20,371 nucleotides of DNA from Fibrobacterota bacterium (GTDB lineage: Bacteria > Fibrobacterota > Chitinivibrionia > Chitinivibrionales > JANQEN01), in the NCBI GenBank assembly GCA_030619215.1, contig JAUXBV010000001.1, positions 1 through 20,371 on the forward strand. The letters run 5' to 3'. Below are positions 1 through 6,239 of this stretch, piece after piece; position 1 is the first letter of the stretch, and every line of letters starts with the position of its first letter. The position numbers were made by a program, and so were the translations under genes. The notes beneath the pieces were generated by a model. That model worked only from the letters and a program-made list of their open reading frames with translations, searched no databases and had not been told where the DNA came from.

Positions 1-343
1 TCCTATGCTCAAACCCGCGTTACCCACTTTTTCCCCTCTCACAACACCTAAGAATTGTGTATATAAATTTTCCCCCGATGACCTCAAGTGCGCAAAAGTG
101 AAAAATAGTAATAAAGCTCTTGTCGCCACTATAAGAAAAAAATACTTTATATCTCTATATTTTTATTCACCCCTTCAGAAGTCATGCGAAATTTATGGAA
201 CACGTTTTTCATATACATTCCAAAGTATTACCTTCCAAATTGGGTAAACAGTTACCCGGCGCTACACATGTTGAATTTTACTTGTATAAGATACGGATGA
301 TTTTAGTAAATCAAATTACCAAAATTAATCAAAGGAGGTTGTC
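1..343. other. Non-coding lead-in
   Basis: I see no convincing gene here. An open frame at 5-247 (plus) would give 80 residues, but it has a low-complexity, Ser/Phe/Lys-rich composition, no recognisable motif and no Shine-Dalgarno sequence before its ATG. A short inverted repeat, GGGTAA (242-247) with TTACCC (252-257), lies 87 bases before the next gene. The stretch probably holds the promoter of the gene at 344, but I cannot define a matched -35/-10 pair. Confidence 0.5.
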
Positions 344-2350
344 GTGAGTGAAAAGTTTGTAGTCGGTGGCAAGGTCATTAATTTTCAGACAGGACAGGGT
401 CTAAAGGGACTTCGTGTTGAAGCGTGGGATAAGGATATTCATTTCGACGATGCTTTAGGGCATGCTTTAACTGATGCTGAAGGAAAGTTTGATATTTTCT
501 ACAGTCAAAGCGCTTTCAGCGACCGGTCATCGGAAAAAAATCCGGATATCTTTTTTAAGATATTTCTGGCGGAGAGACTTCTTGAGACAACCGAAAACGC
601 ATTGATTCAGAATGCTTCATTAACTGAACGGCAGGTGGAAATACCAATCCGTTTCCATGAAAAGCAGGAAGAGCTGAAGAAATTCAAGTTGAGCGGAAAG
701 CTTAACAGCAAAGAAGCGGTTGACTTCAAGAAAATGGAATTGAAAGTACAGGCCTTTGTTGAGGGAAAAGAGATCGCTTCTGCCGATGTTAATGATAAAG
801 GAGAATACTCGCTTGCTTTTGCAAATAAGGAGTTTGTGAAGTCGGTCGACCTTCGCGTCGTACCTAAACTGCTTGCCACTCCCCGCTATCATAAGACACC
901 TGTCATTGGCCTGACCAAAACCCTCAGCTCAACACGTTTTACAAAAATGGAGAAGAAGAGTGAATATAAGGGATATTATGAAATGATACTTCCCAAACCG
1001 TATATAGACATACTGTGGAAAATCAACAAGACCTATACTATGCACGGCGCCGTATATTCAACGGTTTTTCAGGAGATAGGCGGTGTGCCCACACCAATCA
1101 GTATTGAACCCGTGCCCGGTGCAAAGATCGAATTCTATGAAGTTGACAGGCCATATTTCTGGCTCATCGGGACTGAGCCGCCGTTGTCGGAATCATACCT
1201 TGGTGAAACAATAACAGGGCCCGACGGCAGCTACAATTTCAACTTTGATTTCAGCTACAGCCCGTGGTTTATTCACTGGCTCTTTACCGATAGAATCCCG
1301 GACGTTCGCGCGCGCATATCGCAATATATTGACGGCTCCTGGACACAGGTTTATGAAGGGCCGGTTGACTGGGATATCTCGGAAGATTTCAGCCGCAGCT
1401 ACTTTATCCCGGAAGAGGAAGTTATTCCAATACCTGATTCAGGGTCAAAACCTCTGGTTGGTTTCCGGTATGTCAGTTGCGGACTGCTTCCCGTAGATAC
1501 AGTTAGAATTCAAAAGGGTTATGCTACTGCGGAAGTTGGTGATCCGGCACGGATAGCAGGTATCTCCCATCAGCCCTTCTGTGGACGATTAAGAATTTTC
1601 GGGCTCTTTGCAGAATCTGATCAGGTTCAAACGTATAAGGTACAGATCGCTCCCGCAAATGAAGACGGCCCTGTCGCTGACTGGACCGATATTACCGATT
1701 CGCTGCATAACAGGGAGTGGGATGATACGGAGAATAAGTGGAAATACACATTGCTGGGGCCTGATACGGTTACCGGTCGGTATACTAATGTTGACATTAA
1801 ACCTGAGTATGACTGGCATGAACATGCGCTCAAATTCACCTGGTACAGTCCCAATGTTGCCAATGGCTACTATGCTTTCCGTATTATAGGCTATAAGGAA
1901 GATGATACTGAAGTCGGCCCGTACTCCATGCCTGTTTTACGTATTGATAATACCAGGCCGGAAGCTGCGTTGGATATAATAAGCCCGGCAGTATCCGAAT
2001 GCGGCTATATGACCCTCGGCACTGACCGGATAATCAAATTCAAGGTGACAGCCAAAGACACGGAAGGACACATGCTCAGGTACCATGTCTCATGCTCACG
2101 CGGTAAACATCCGCAATCAGCGGGATCCCCCAAACATGGTTCTCGTCCCGATTCAGATGCAAACTGGAATGGCGTGACTAATGAGCCGGTAGAATTTACG
2201 GTAAATTCTTTACCGACTGAATTAGCAGCCTGCCCATCTATAGCCTATAATGCAGAACTCCATATATATGGAGCTTCAACAGACGGCTATAATGTGACCC
2301 CTGGCTCTCAACATGTCAAACGTGAGACGAACCTGATCGTTTCAGAATAA
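344..2350 (+). CDS. Large protein of transthyretin-like and Ig/FnIII-like beta modules
   Basis: The 668-residue product has no enzyme motif that I recognise. The start is GTG at 344, fixed by a strong AGGAGG at 333-338, five bases upstream. Residues about 5-100 look like a carboxypeptidase-regulatory/transthyretin-like sandwich: a GKVINFQTGQGLKGLRVEAW strand pair, then LGHALTDAEGKF. A similar module recurs around residues 230-350 (GAKIEFYEV, then LGETITGPDGSYNFNF), with a weaker one near 115-190. About 390-560 resembles Ig or fibronectin III folds (GYYAFRIIGY, IDNTRPEA). From memory, the N-terminal module resembles those at the front of some Tc-toxin-like and other large secreted proteins; this is inference. 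No signal peptide or membrane helix is visible, so export would need a non-Sec route, or the protein is cytosolic. It is a single-gene unit ending in a terminator. A structural or binding role seems likely, but the function is unknown. Confidence 0.75.
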   Translation: MSEKFVVGGKVINFQTGQGLKGLRVEAWDKDIHFDDALGHALTDAEGKFDIFYSQSAFSDRSSEKNPDIFFKIFLAERLLETTENALIQNASLTERQVEIPIRFHEKQEELKKFKLSGKLNSKEAVDFKKMELKVQAFVEGKEIASADVNDKGEYSLAFANKEFVKSVDLRVVPKLLATPRYHKTPVIGLTKTLSSTRFTKMEKKSEYKGYYEMILPKPYIDILWKINKTYTMHGAVYSTVFQEIGGVPTPISIEPVPGAKIEFYEVDRPYFWLIGTEPPLSESYLGETITGPDGSYNFNFDFSYSPWFIHWLFTDRIPDVRARISQYIDGSWTQVYEGPVDWDISEDFSRSYFIPEEEVIPIPDSGSKPLVGFRYVSCGLLPVDTVRIQKGYATAEVGDPARIAGISHQPFCGRLRIFGLFAESDQVQTYKVQIAPANEDGPVADWTDITDSLHNREWDDTENKWKYTLLGPDTVTGRYTNVDIKPEYDWHEHALKFTWYSPNVANGYYAFRIIGYKEDDTEVGPYSMPVLRIDNTRPEAALDIISPAVSECGYMTLGTDRIIKFKVTAKDTEGHMLRYHVSCSRGKHPQSAGSPKHGSRPDSDANWNGVTNEPVEFTVNSLPTELAACPSIAYNAELHIYGASTDGYNVTPGSQHVKRETNLIVSE

Positions 2351-2375
2351 GTACCCGGTAAACTGATGAATAAAG

Positions 2376-2415
2376 GCTTCCTGTATCCTTGATGCAGGAA
2401 GCATTCTTGTTTTTA
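2376..2415 (+). terminator. Rho-independent terminator of the 668-residue gene
   Basis: A perfect 8-bp stem pairs GCTTCCTG (2376-2383) with CAGGAAGC (2395-2402) across an 11-base loop. It is followed by a T-rich run (ATTCTTGTTTTT). It begins 25 bases after the TAA at 2348-2350, so the upstream gene is probably transcribed alone. Confidence 0.85.
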
Positions 2416-2421
2416 GTTTCT

Positions 2422-2480
2422 AAAAATCGTATTTCCCTTGAAAAGTGACAATATTTCAAGTTATAATAGGGGTGAGTGTA
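2422..2480 (+). promoter_or_regulatory. Promoter cassette, copy 1 (sigma70-like)
   Basis: TTGAAA at 2438-2443 and TATAAT at 2462-2467 are separated by 18 bases. The surrounding ~59 bases align without gaps to 2864-2922, which lies exactly 442 bases downstream and carries the same two hexamers at the same spacing. No intact gene follows this copy; the first coding remnant downstream is a broken transposase. Confidence 0.6.
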
Positions 2481-2538
2481 GATCTTGGGACGGTTGCCTT
2501 TATTGCATTATATTTAAAGTTGAATTATTCTTTTTATT

Positions 2539-2640
2539 ATGCCGTGGAAACGCAGAATAGCATTGCAGGGTAGAGGGCGTTCAGCGTATTACCGGTTTTT
2601 AAGTAAGTACCTAGGGACGGAGCTTCCTTATTGCTTTTAG
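2539..2640 (+). pseudogene. Possible vestige of a second Y1 transposase N-terminus
   Basis: A 33-codon frame opens with a basic stretch (MPWKRRIAL) followed by GRSAYYRFLSK. This loosely resembles the start of REP-associated tyrosine transposases, which often read basic-R-I-x(n)-G-x-x-Y-H-x-x-S-R. The expected His of the HUH region is not visible and the frame ends in TAG at 2638-2640. It lies 26 bases before a clearer transposase remnant. This is weak evidence, and the frame may be chance. Confidence 0.25.
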
Positions 2641-2666
2641 AACCACCCTGAAAGTATATTATCTAC

Positions 2667-2798
2667 ATGTCAAGAAAAGCGCGATTGATTGTATCAAGTG
2701 CAGTACACCATATCATGGCACGAGGGATAGATAGACGAAATGTTTTTTGTGATGAAGAGGATCGCAACTTTATTTATCTTTACTATCAGATGGTATAA
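2667..2798 (+). pseudogene. Truncated Y1 (IS200/REP-associated) transposase
   Basis: Forty-three codons from ATG 2667 read MSRKARLIVSSAVHHIMARG, then IDRRNVFCDEEDRNF, ending in TAA at 2796-2798. This is the typical N-terminus of Y1_Tnp proteins (RAYT/IS200 type): a basic start, a V-H-H-I-M-x-R-G strand and a DxxDR-F segment. The HUH catalytic motif and the tyrosine helix that should follow, about 150 residues, are absent. It is therefore a 5' fragment and cannot be active. The only intact sequence beyond the stop leads into a promoter for the next gene. Such genes often accompany palindromic repeats of the kind found in this window, but I see no direct match between its flanks and those repeats. 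Confidence 0.75.
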
Positions 2799-2863
2799 GC
2801 CGAAGCTGATACAGAAAAGGTGAAAATATTAATACCTCTCTTTCCTTTCTATTTAAACCGCGC

Positions 2864-2922
2864 AAAAACCTTATTTCACTTGAAAAATTGTTATAAATAA
2901 AGTTATAATTGGTATGTGTATA
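2864..2922 (+). promoter_or_regulatory. Promoter cassette, copy 2, upstream of the STAS-like gene
   Basis: TTGAAA (2880-2885), 18 bases, then a perfect TATAAT (2904-2909). Transcription would start near 2916, leaving a leader of about 29 bases before ATG 2945. The leader has only a weak Shine-Dalgarno (AAGGAA at 2932-2937). The cassette is a diverged duplicate of 2422-2480. Confidence 0.7.
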
Positions 2923-2944
2923 ATTATGTACAAGGAATTAAAAA

Positions 2945-3292
2945 ATGCCAATAACCCACGGCCTTTATATTGAAAAAAAGAGAAGACATATTTGGATCCG
3001 GCTCCCCAACGTGGTTAAAAAGGATAATATCACTCAAATTGAAAGTCGAATAGAATCCAGCCTCAAAGGGTACAAAGGGAAAGTCGTTGTTGACCTTTCG
3101 GACACCCTCAGCATTTTCAGTATTTTAGTCACCCTGCTCATGCATATTGACAAACTGGTAACTGGAGCCGGCGGTGCAGTCAAGCTTGTTAATGTGTCAA
3201 AAAAATGCCAGGCACAGCTACAATCAATGAACCTTGACAGGGTATTGACAATTAACAAGGAAGAGGCCGGTGCTAAGAAGAAAGCCAAGTAG
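2945..3292 (+). CDS. Small STAS-like protein
   Basis: The 115-residue product follows the STAS (SpoIIAA/anti-anti-sigma) plan: an N-terminal strand pair, KVVVDLSD at 46-53 like the VVVDLS strand of the family, a helix LVTLLMHIDKL, then AVKLVNVSKKC and LDRVLTI. In the classical fold the strand VDLS is followed by I-D-S-S-G-L-G, whose second Ser is phosphorylated. Here the aligned stretch is SIFSILVTL (56-64), so the Asp, the phosphoacceptor Ser and the Gly are all replaced, although S59 remains close by. Regulation by a SpoIIAB-type kinase is therefore doubtful. A Lys-rich tail ends the protein. It stands alone behind its own promoter. Its length matches stand-alone STAS proteins. The fold call is moderate, and the partner is unknown. 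Confidence 0.6.
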   Translation: MPITHGLYIEKKRRHIWIRLPNVVKKDNITQIESRIESSLKGYKGKVVVDLSDTLSIFSILVTLLMHIDKLVTGAGGAVKLVNVSKKCQAQLQSMNLDRVLTINKEEAGAKKKAK

Positions 3293-3313
3293 TGTTTATA
3301 ATAATTAAACCTC

Positions 3314-3394
3314 GTTATACTAAAGCACAAGGTGCCGATTTATCGGTATAACATTATGTAAGAGCGGATAGGCCATTGTCATGTCCTACCGCTC
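3314..3394. repeat. Nested inverted repeats after the STAS-like gene
   Basis: Three palindromic units are packed together: GTTATAC (3314-3320) with GTATAAC (3346-3352); CCGATTTATCGG (3335-3346) inside it; and GAGCGG-A-TAGG-CC (3362-3374) against GTCCTACCGCTC (3383-3394), a stem with one bulge. No T-run follows, so this is not a standard terminator, although it could still end or protect the upstream transcript. The rest of 3293-3599 shows nothing coding. Confidence 0.4.
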
Positions 3395-3521
3395 AACATA
3401 TTGTTAATGTTAGAGTGGAATTTTTCTCGACCTACCATTATATTTACATTTTAAATATGATATCATGCATTATAGCCCAATGAACAAAGAAGAGATAAGT
3501 AATTACTTCATTTTAAACAAT

Positions 3522-3544
3522 AAAAAAAATATTCGAGCATATTT
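3522..3544 (-). terminator. Weak terminator candidate downstream of selD
   Basis: On the minus strand, AAATAT and ATATTT flank a six-base loop and run into eight T residues (A-run at 3522-3529 on the plus strand). It lies about 55 bases beyond the selD stop. The stem is short and AT-only, so confidence is low. Confidence 0.35.
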
Positions 3545-3599
3545 GCGGAGGGGTTATTGCTATAAAGTAATGCTTTATGGCTAGAGGAGTTATATCTTT

Positions 3600-4823
3600 T
3601 TATTTGACGTATAAATAATAATCTTTTTTAGATTTCCTTTTACAGACTTTTCCGATAACGACAGAGGTAGTATCTCCAGCTCTATGAAGCGCCTTAACCG
3701 CTTTTTCCGCCTGATCTGCCCTGATGCATGCAAGCAATCCCCCTGATGTCTGCGCCTCTGATAGAATGTTTACTTTACGCTCGTCTGCTTTTTTGTTTAT
3801 GTATGTGTATGGTTCAATATATTCCGTTGTTTTACATACGCCCTTCGGGTTGTATTTCTCCATCAGCTCAAAAAGATCGGGGAAAAAAGGCACCTTTTCA
3901 ACGTCAATGCAAATTTTCACGTTTGCATTCCGCGCGATAGGGAGGGAATGGCCGAGGAGCCCAAAGCCGGTGACATCGGTTAATGCGCTTATGTCAAATT
4001 TCAGCAGTGTTTCAGAGGCATATTTATTGAGACGGTACATGGTCTCGACGAAATTTTTATACTGTTCGTCCGTAAGGCCGTCCCCGGATACGGCGCTTGA
4101 CATAACGCCCGTTCCCAGAGGTTTGGTCAGGATTATGAGGTCGCCGATGCGGGCATTGCTGTTTGTTTTTAATTTATCTATTTTCGCGATACCGGTGATA
4201 CTCATACCATAGATAAATGTCTCCTGCTCCTGGGTATGCCCGCCGACAAGTACAACTCCGGCTTCTTTAAGTTTTTCACTTCCGCCAATGAGAAGATCCT
4301 CAATTATTTCTACCGGTATTTTACCTGCCGGGTAAGCGAGCACGTTCATTGCGGTTAACGGTTTCGCTCCCATAGCCCATACATCGGATAAACTATTGGC
4401 AGCGGCAACCCTGCCAAAATCACGCGGGTCGTTAACAATAGGGAAGAAGAAGTCAACGGTTTGTATAATGGCCTTATTTTTAGATATCTTATAGACTCCC
4501 GCATCATCAAATGTTTCCATATCTTCAATGAGATTCGGTGAGTCTACCTTTGGTAACTTTTCTAAAATTCCTGCCAACCTGGCCGGTTTTAGCTTGCCTG
4601 CTCAACCGGCGCAGGGGCCGTAATCAAGCAGTCTCAATTTTTTACCACCAGCTATGGCTTCATCAGGCGTAACAGGCTTTTTCTCACTCTTTTCTTTAAG
4701 GTATTCACAATAGGTTTGCTCATTACGTTTACGGTGAAACGCAATACATTTCTTACATTCACCATGCCTTATACAATCTGCAGGGCAGGGACAATTTTTC
4801 CCATTATGAATTTTTATTGCCAT
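3600..4823 (-). CDS. selD: Selenophosphate synthase with selenocysteine and a Cys-rich N-terminal domain
   Basis: SelD makes selenophosphate from selenide and ATP for Sec-tRNA and selenouridine synthesis. The reading runs from ATG 4823 to TAA 3600 and is open except for one in-frame UGA (4602-4604). Taken as Sec it gives 407 residues. The UGA falls exactly at the catalytic Cys position of the family: GPCAG-U74-AGKL aligns with E. coli GAGC17GCKI, and K77 matches K20. A CxxU pair (C71, U74) results. Downstream, DDAGVY (106-111), QTVDFFFPIVNDPRDFGR, AAANSLSDVWAMGAKP, LTKPLGTGV, TDVTGFGLLGH and AQTSGGLL are all intact, so this is not a decayed gene. Residues 1-45 are an extra domain with C11, C13, C17, C23, C26, C39 and H20/H30, like small stand-alone Cys-rich proteins, followed by a linker. 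No Shine-Dalgarno is visible before the ATG. Stopping at the UGA would release only the 73-residue N-terminal part. Confidence 0.92.
4562..4592 (-). promoter_or_regulatory. SECIS-like hairpin directing Sec insertion in selD
   Basis: Starting nine bases after the UGA on the coding strand, the mRNA can fold into a hairpin. CTAAAA pairs with TTTTAG (6 bp). Then comes a two-base bulge on the 3' side, CC with GG, one G-A mismatch, and GCCA with UGGC closing a GGU loop. The apical GG lies 22 bases past the UGA. Bacterial SECIS elements have this layout, including the GGU loop of E. coli fdhF, which SelB recognises. The folding is my own reading, not an energy calculation. Confidence 0.8.
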
Positions 4824-4835
4824 AAGTAATAGTAT

Positions 4836-4841
4836 ATTATA
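4836..4841 (-). promoter_or_regulatory. Candidate -10 box for selD
   Basis: TATAAT on the minus strand ends 12 bases before the selD ATG. A matching -35 is not clear. With transcription starting 6-7 bases downstream, the leader would be only about five bases, which agrees with the lack of a Shine-Dalgarno sequence. The region is AT-rich, so a chance match is possible. Confidence 0.35.
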
Positions 4842-4910
4842 AGAGTATAAAGATGTGTTTCTTTTTCACTGCATAATTGGGATATATATTATTGATGATA
4901 AGGAGCATGC

Positions 4911-4994
4911 TTAGATTCTCTGTCTGATTTATCTACCCCCTGAAGGGGACTTCGCGTTTTTTCGTAGATTAATCAGACGTAGAGAATCTTATCC
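4911..4994. repeat. 84-bp palindromic repeat, copy 1
   Basis: This unit starts with TTAGATTCTCTGTCTGA and ends with AATCAGACGTAGAGAATCT plus TATCC. The ends form an imperfect inverted repeat of about 24 bp that includes TCTAC/GTAGA. The centre holds a small hairpin, CCCC-TGAA-GGGG. A second copy at 13699-13781 differs by two substitutions and one deleted T. It lies in the gap between divergent selD and thiL. Next to it, ATCCAG and CTGGAT (4991-5007) form a short hairpin. Confidence 0.85.
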
Positions 4995-5033
4995 AGTTTC
5001 CCTGGATTAGTAAATATAATATATTTAAAGGTT

Positions 5034-5170
5034 TTATAACTATTCAGGTATATTTACTTTCTTTGTGTCATTGCGAGCGAAGCGAAGCAATCTCCTACGT
5101 CTGAAGAATGAGATTGCTTCGCTTCGCTCGCAATGACATCGAATAAGGAACAACCCCTGAATAGTTACAA
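5034..5170. repeat. MITE-like nested inverted repeat
   Basis: The outer 15-bp ends, TTATAACTATTCAGG (5034-5048) and CCTGAATAGTTACAA (5156-5170), are inverted with one mismatch. Inside is a perfect 28-bp inverted repeat: 5067-5094 begins GTCATTGCGAGCGAAGCGAA, and 5110-5137 is its exact complement. They are separated by a 15-base loop. Cores beginning GTCATTGCGAG...AAGCAATCT are, to my knowledge, common interspersed repeats in several environmental lineages. No coding capacity. The element sits 39 bases before thiL, so it will be part of the leader if transcription starts upstream. Confidence 0.85.
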
Positions 5171-5209
5171 GGTTTTTTAATATAAACACCAGGGGTTTAT
5201 TGGGGTTGT

Positions 5210-6226
5210 ATGAGCTTAAGTGAATTTCCTTCAGAAGAGTATCATTTACTCAATGGATTAAAAGAGTTCCTTAATTTTTCTCCAGGCGAAAGATACCCGG
5301 TTGGTATGGGAGATGATGCTGCAGTGAGGCACTGTGATAAGGATGAGCAGCTTGTGCTTACCGGGGATACCCTGGTAGAGAATGTGCATTTTTCTCTTAC
5401 GTATATGACCCTTGAGGAGGTCGGCTATAAGGCAATGGTTGCCAACATCAGTGACTGCGCTGCAATGGGGGCAATTGTTGATTCAGCAATATCAATGGTT
5501 GTCTTCCCTGACACCTGTGATAAGAAGCAGGTTGAAAGCGCGCTCAGGGAGCTGTACACGGGTATTAAAAGAGCATGCATTAAGTGGGATTTCCCGGTTG
5601 TCGGAGGGGATATCTCCAGGGGTCCGTGCTGGATGATCGCTGTGAGTTTGACAGGAAGGAAAAATAGCAGTGGGCGGATACTCAAGCGCATTGGCGCCGG
5701 GATTGGAGATGGTTTATGGGTGACGGGCGTTCCCGGAAAGAGTGCTGCCGGACTTGACGTGTTGAAAAAATGGGGGAGGAATGCAATTCCGGATGAGTAT
5801 CAGGATTTGGCCCTTTCTCATATTGAACCTTCTGCACAGATAGACACAGGATTGAAACTTGCCAATGATAGCAGTGTACATGCACTGATAGATCTGTCGG
5901 ATGGTATCTCCAAAGAGTGTTATACTCTCTGTTATGATAATAAGGTAGGAATAACACTTTCACCGGAAGAGGATTGCTTGCCGGAATCAATTAAAAAACT
6001 AAGTGGCCTCTTTAATAAGCCGTGGTATGAATGGTTTTTATATGGCGGTGAGGATTATGAGTTATTATTTACCGCTTCAGAAAATTTTGACCCTTTCGAA
6101 TATAATGATATTAGCCTTTACAAAATCGGTAAGTTAACGGATAATAAAAATACGGTAACTTTCAAAGATTTTACCGGAAATTCAATAATTGTTGAAAAGA
6201 GAGCATGGGATCATCTGAAAAGTTAA
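5210..6226 (+). CDS. thiL: Thiamine-monophosphate kinase
   Basis: ThiL phosphorylates thiamine monophosphate to the cofactor thiamine diphosphate, using ATP in the cytosol. The 338 residues match the usual family length. The AIR-synthase-like N-terminal half shows VGMGDDAAV (31-39), the Mg/ATP site, then TGDTLVENVHF (51-61), VGYKAMVANISDCAAMGA (71-88) and VVGGDISRG near 134-142. The C-terminal half carries ALIDLSDGIS and YGGEDYELLF, both typical of ThiL. SelD belongs to the same superfamily, so two PurM-like enzymes lie on either side of one repeat-filled gap. The ATG at 5210 follows a GGGG-containing but weak ribosome site. The next gene begins 13 bases after the stop, and the cluster continues to gatC. 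Nothing suggests loss of activity. Confidence 0.93.
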   Translation: MSLSEFPSEEYHLLNGLKEFLNFSPGERYPVGMGDDAAVRHCDKDEQLVLTGDTLVENVHFSLTYMTLEEVGYKAMVANISDCAAMGAIVDSAISMVVFPDTCDKKQVESALRELYTGIKRACIKWDFPVVGGDISRGPCWMIAVSLTGRKNSSGRILKRIGAGIGDGLWVTGVPGKSAAGLDVLKKWGRNAIPDEYQDLALSHIEPSAQIDTGLKLANDSSVHALIDLSDGISKECYTLCYDNKVGITLSPEEDCLPESIKKLSGLFNKPWYEWFLYGGEDYELLFTASENFDPFEYNDISLYKIGKLTDNKNTVTFKDFTGNSIIVEKRAWDHLKS

Positions 6227-6239
6227 AAAGGTAGATATT

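Noticed and set aside
5..247. An 80-codon open frame at the window start
   Set aside because: No ribosome site, no recognisable motif, biased composition and AT-rich context; treated as chance.
1589..1889. Several 78-93 codon frames on both strands within the 668-residue gene
   Set aside because: They overlap a long well-supported frame and have no independent start signals or motifs.
3724..4212. A 162-codon frame on the plus strand inside selD
   Set aside because: It is antisense to clearly conserved SelD sequence and shows no domain; a shadow of codon bias.
3600..4577. selD as a broken gene or a TTG-started short SelD beside a separate 73-residue gene
   Set aside because: The two parts share one frame, the UGA sits at the catalytic position, and the SECIS-like hairpin follows at the right distance. 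A TTG start at 4577 would remove the catalytic residue and Lys77.
4911..5170. A CRISPR array in the selD-thiL gap
   Set aside because: The repeats are single palindromic units of different sequence with no regular spacer pattern and no cas genes nearby.
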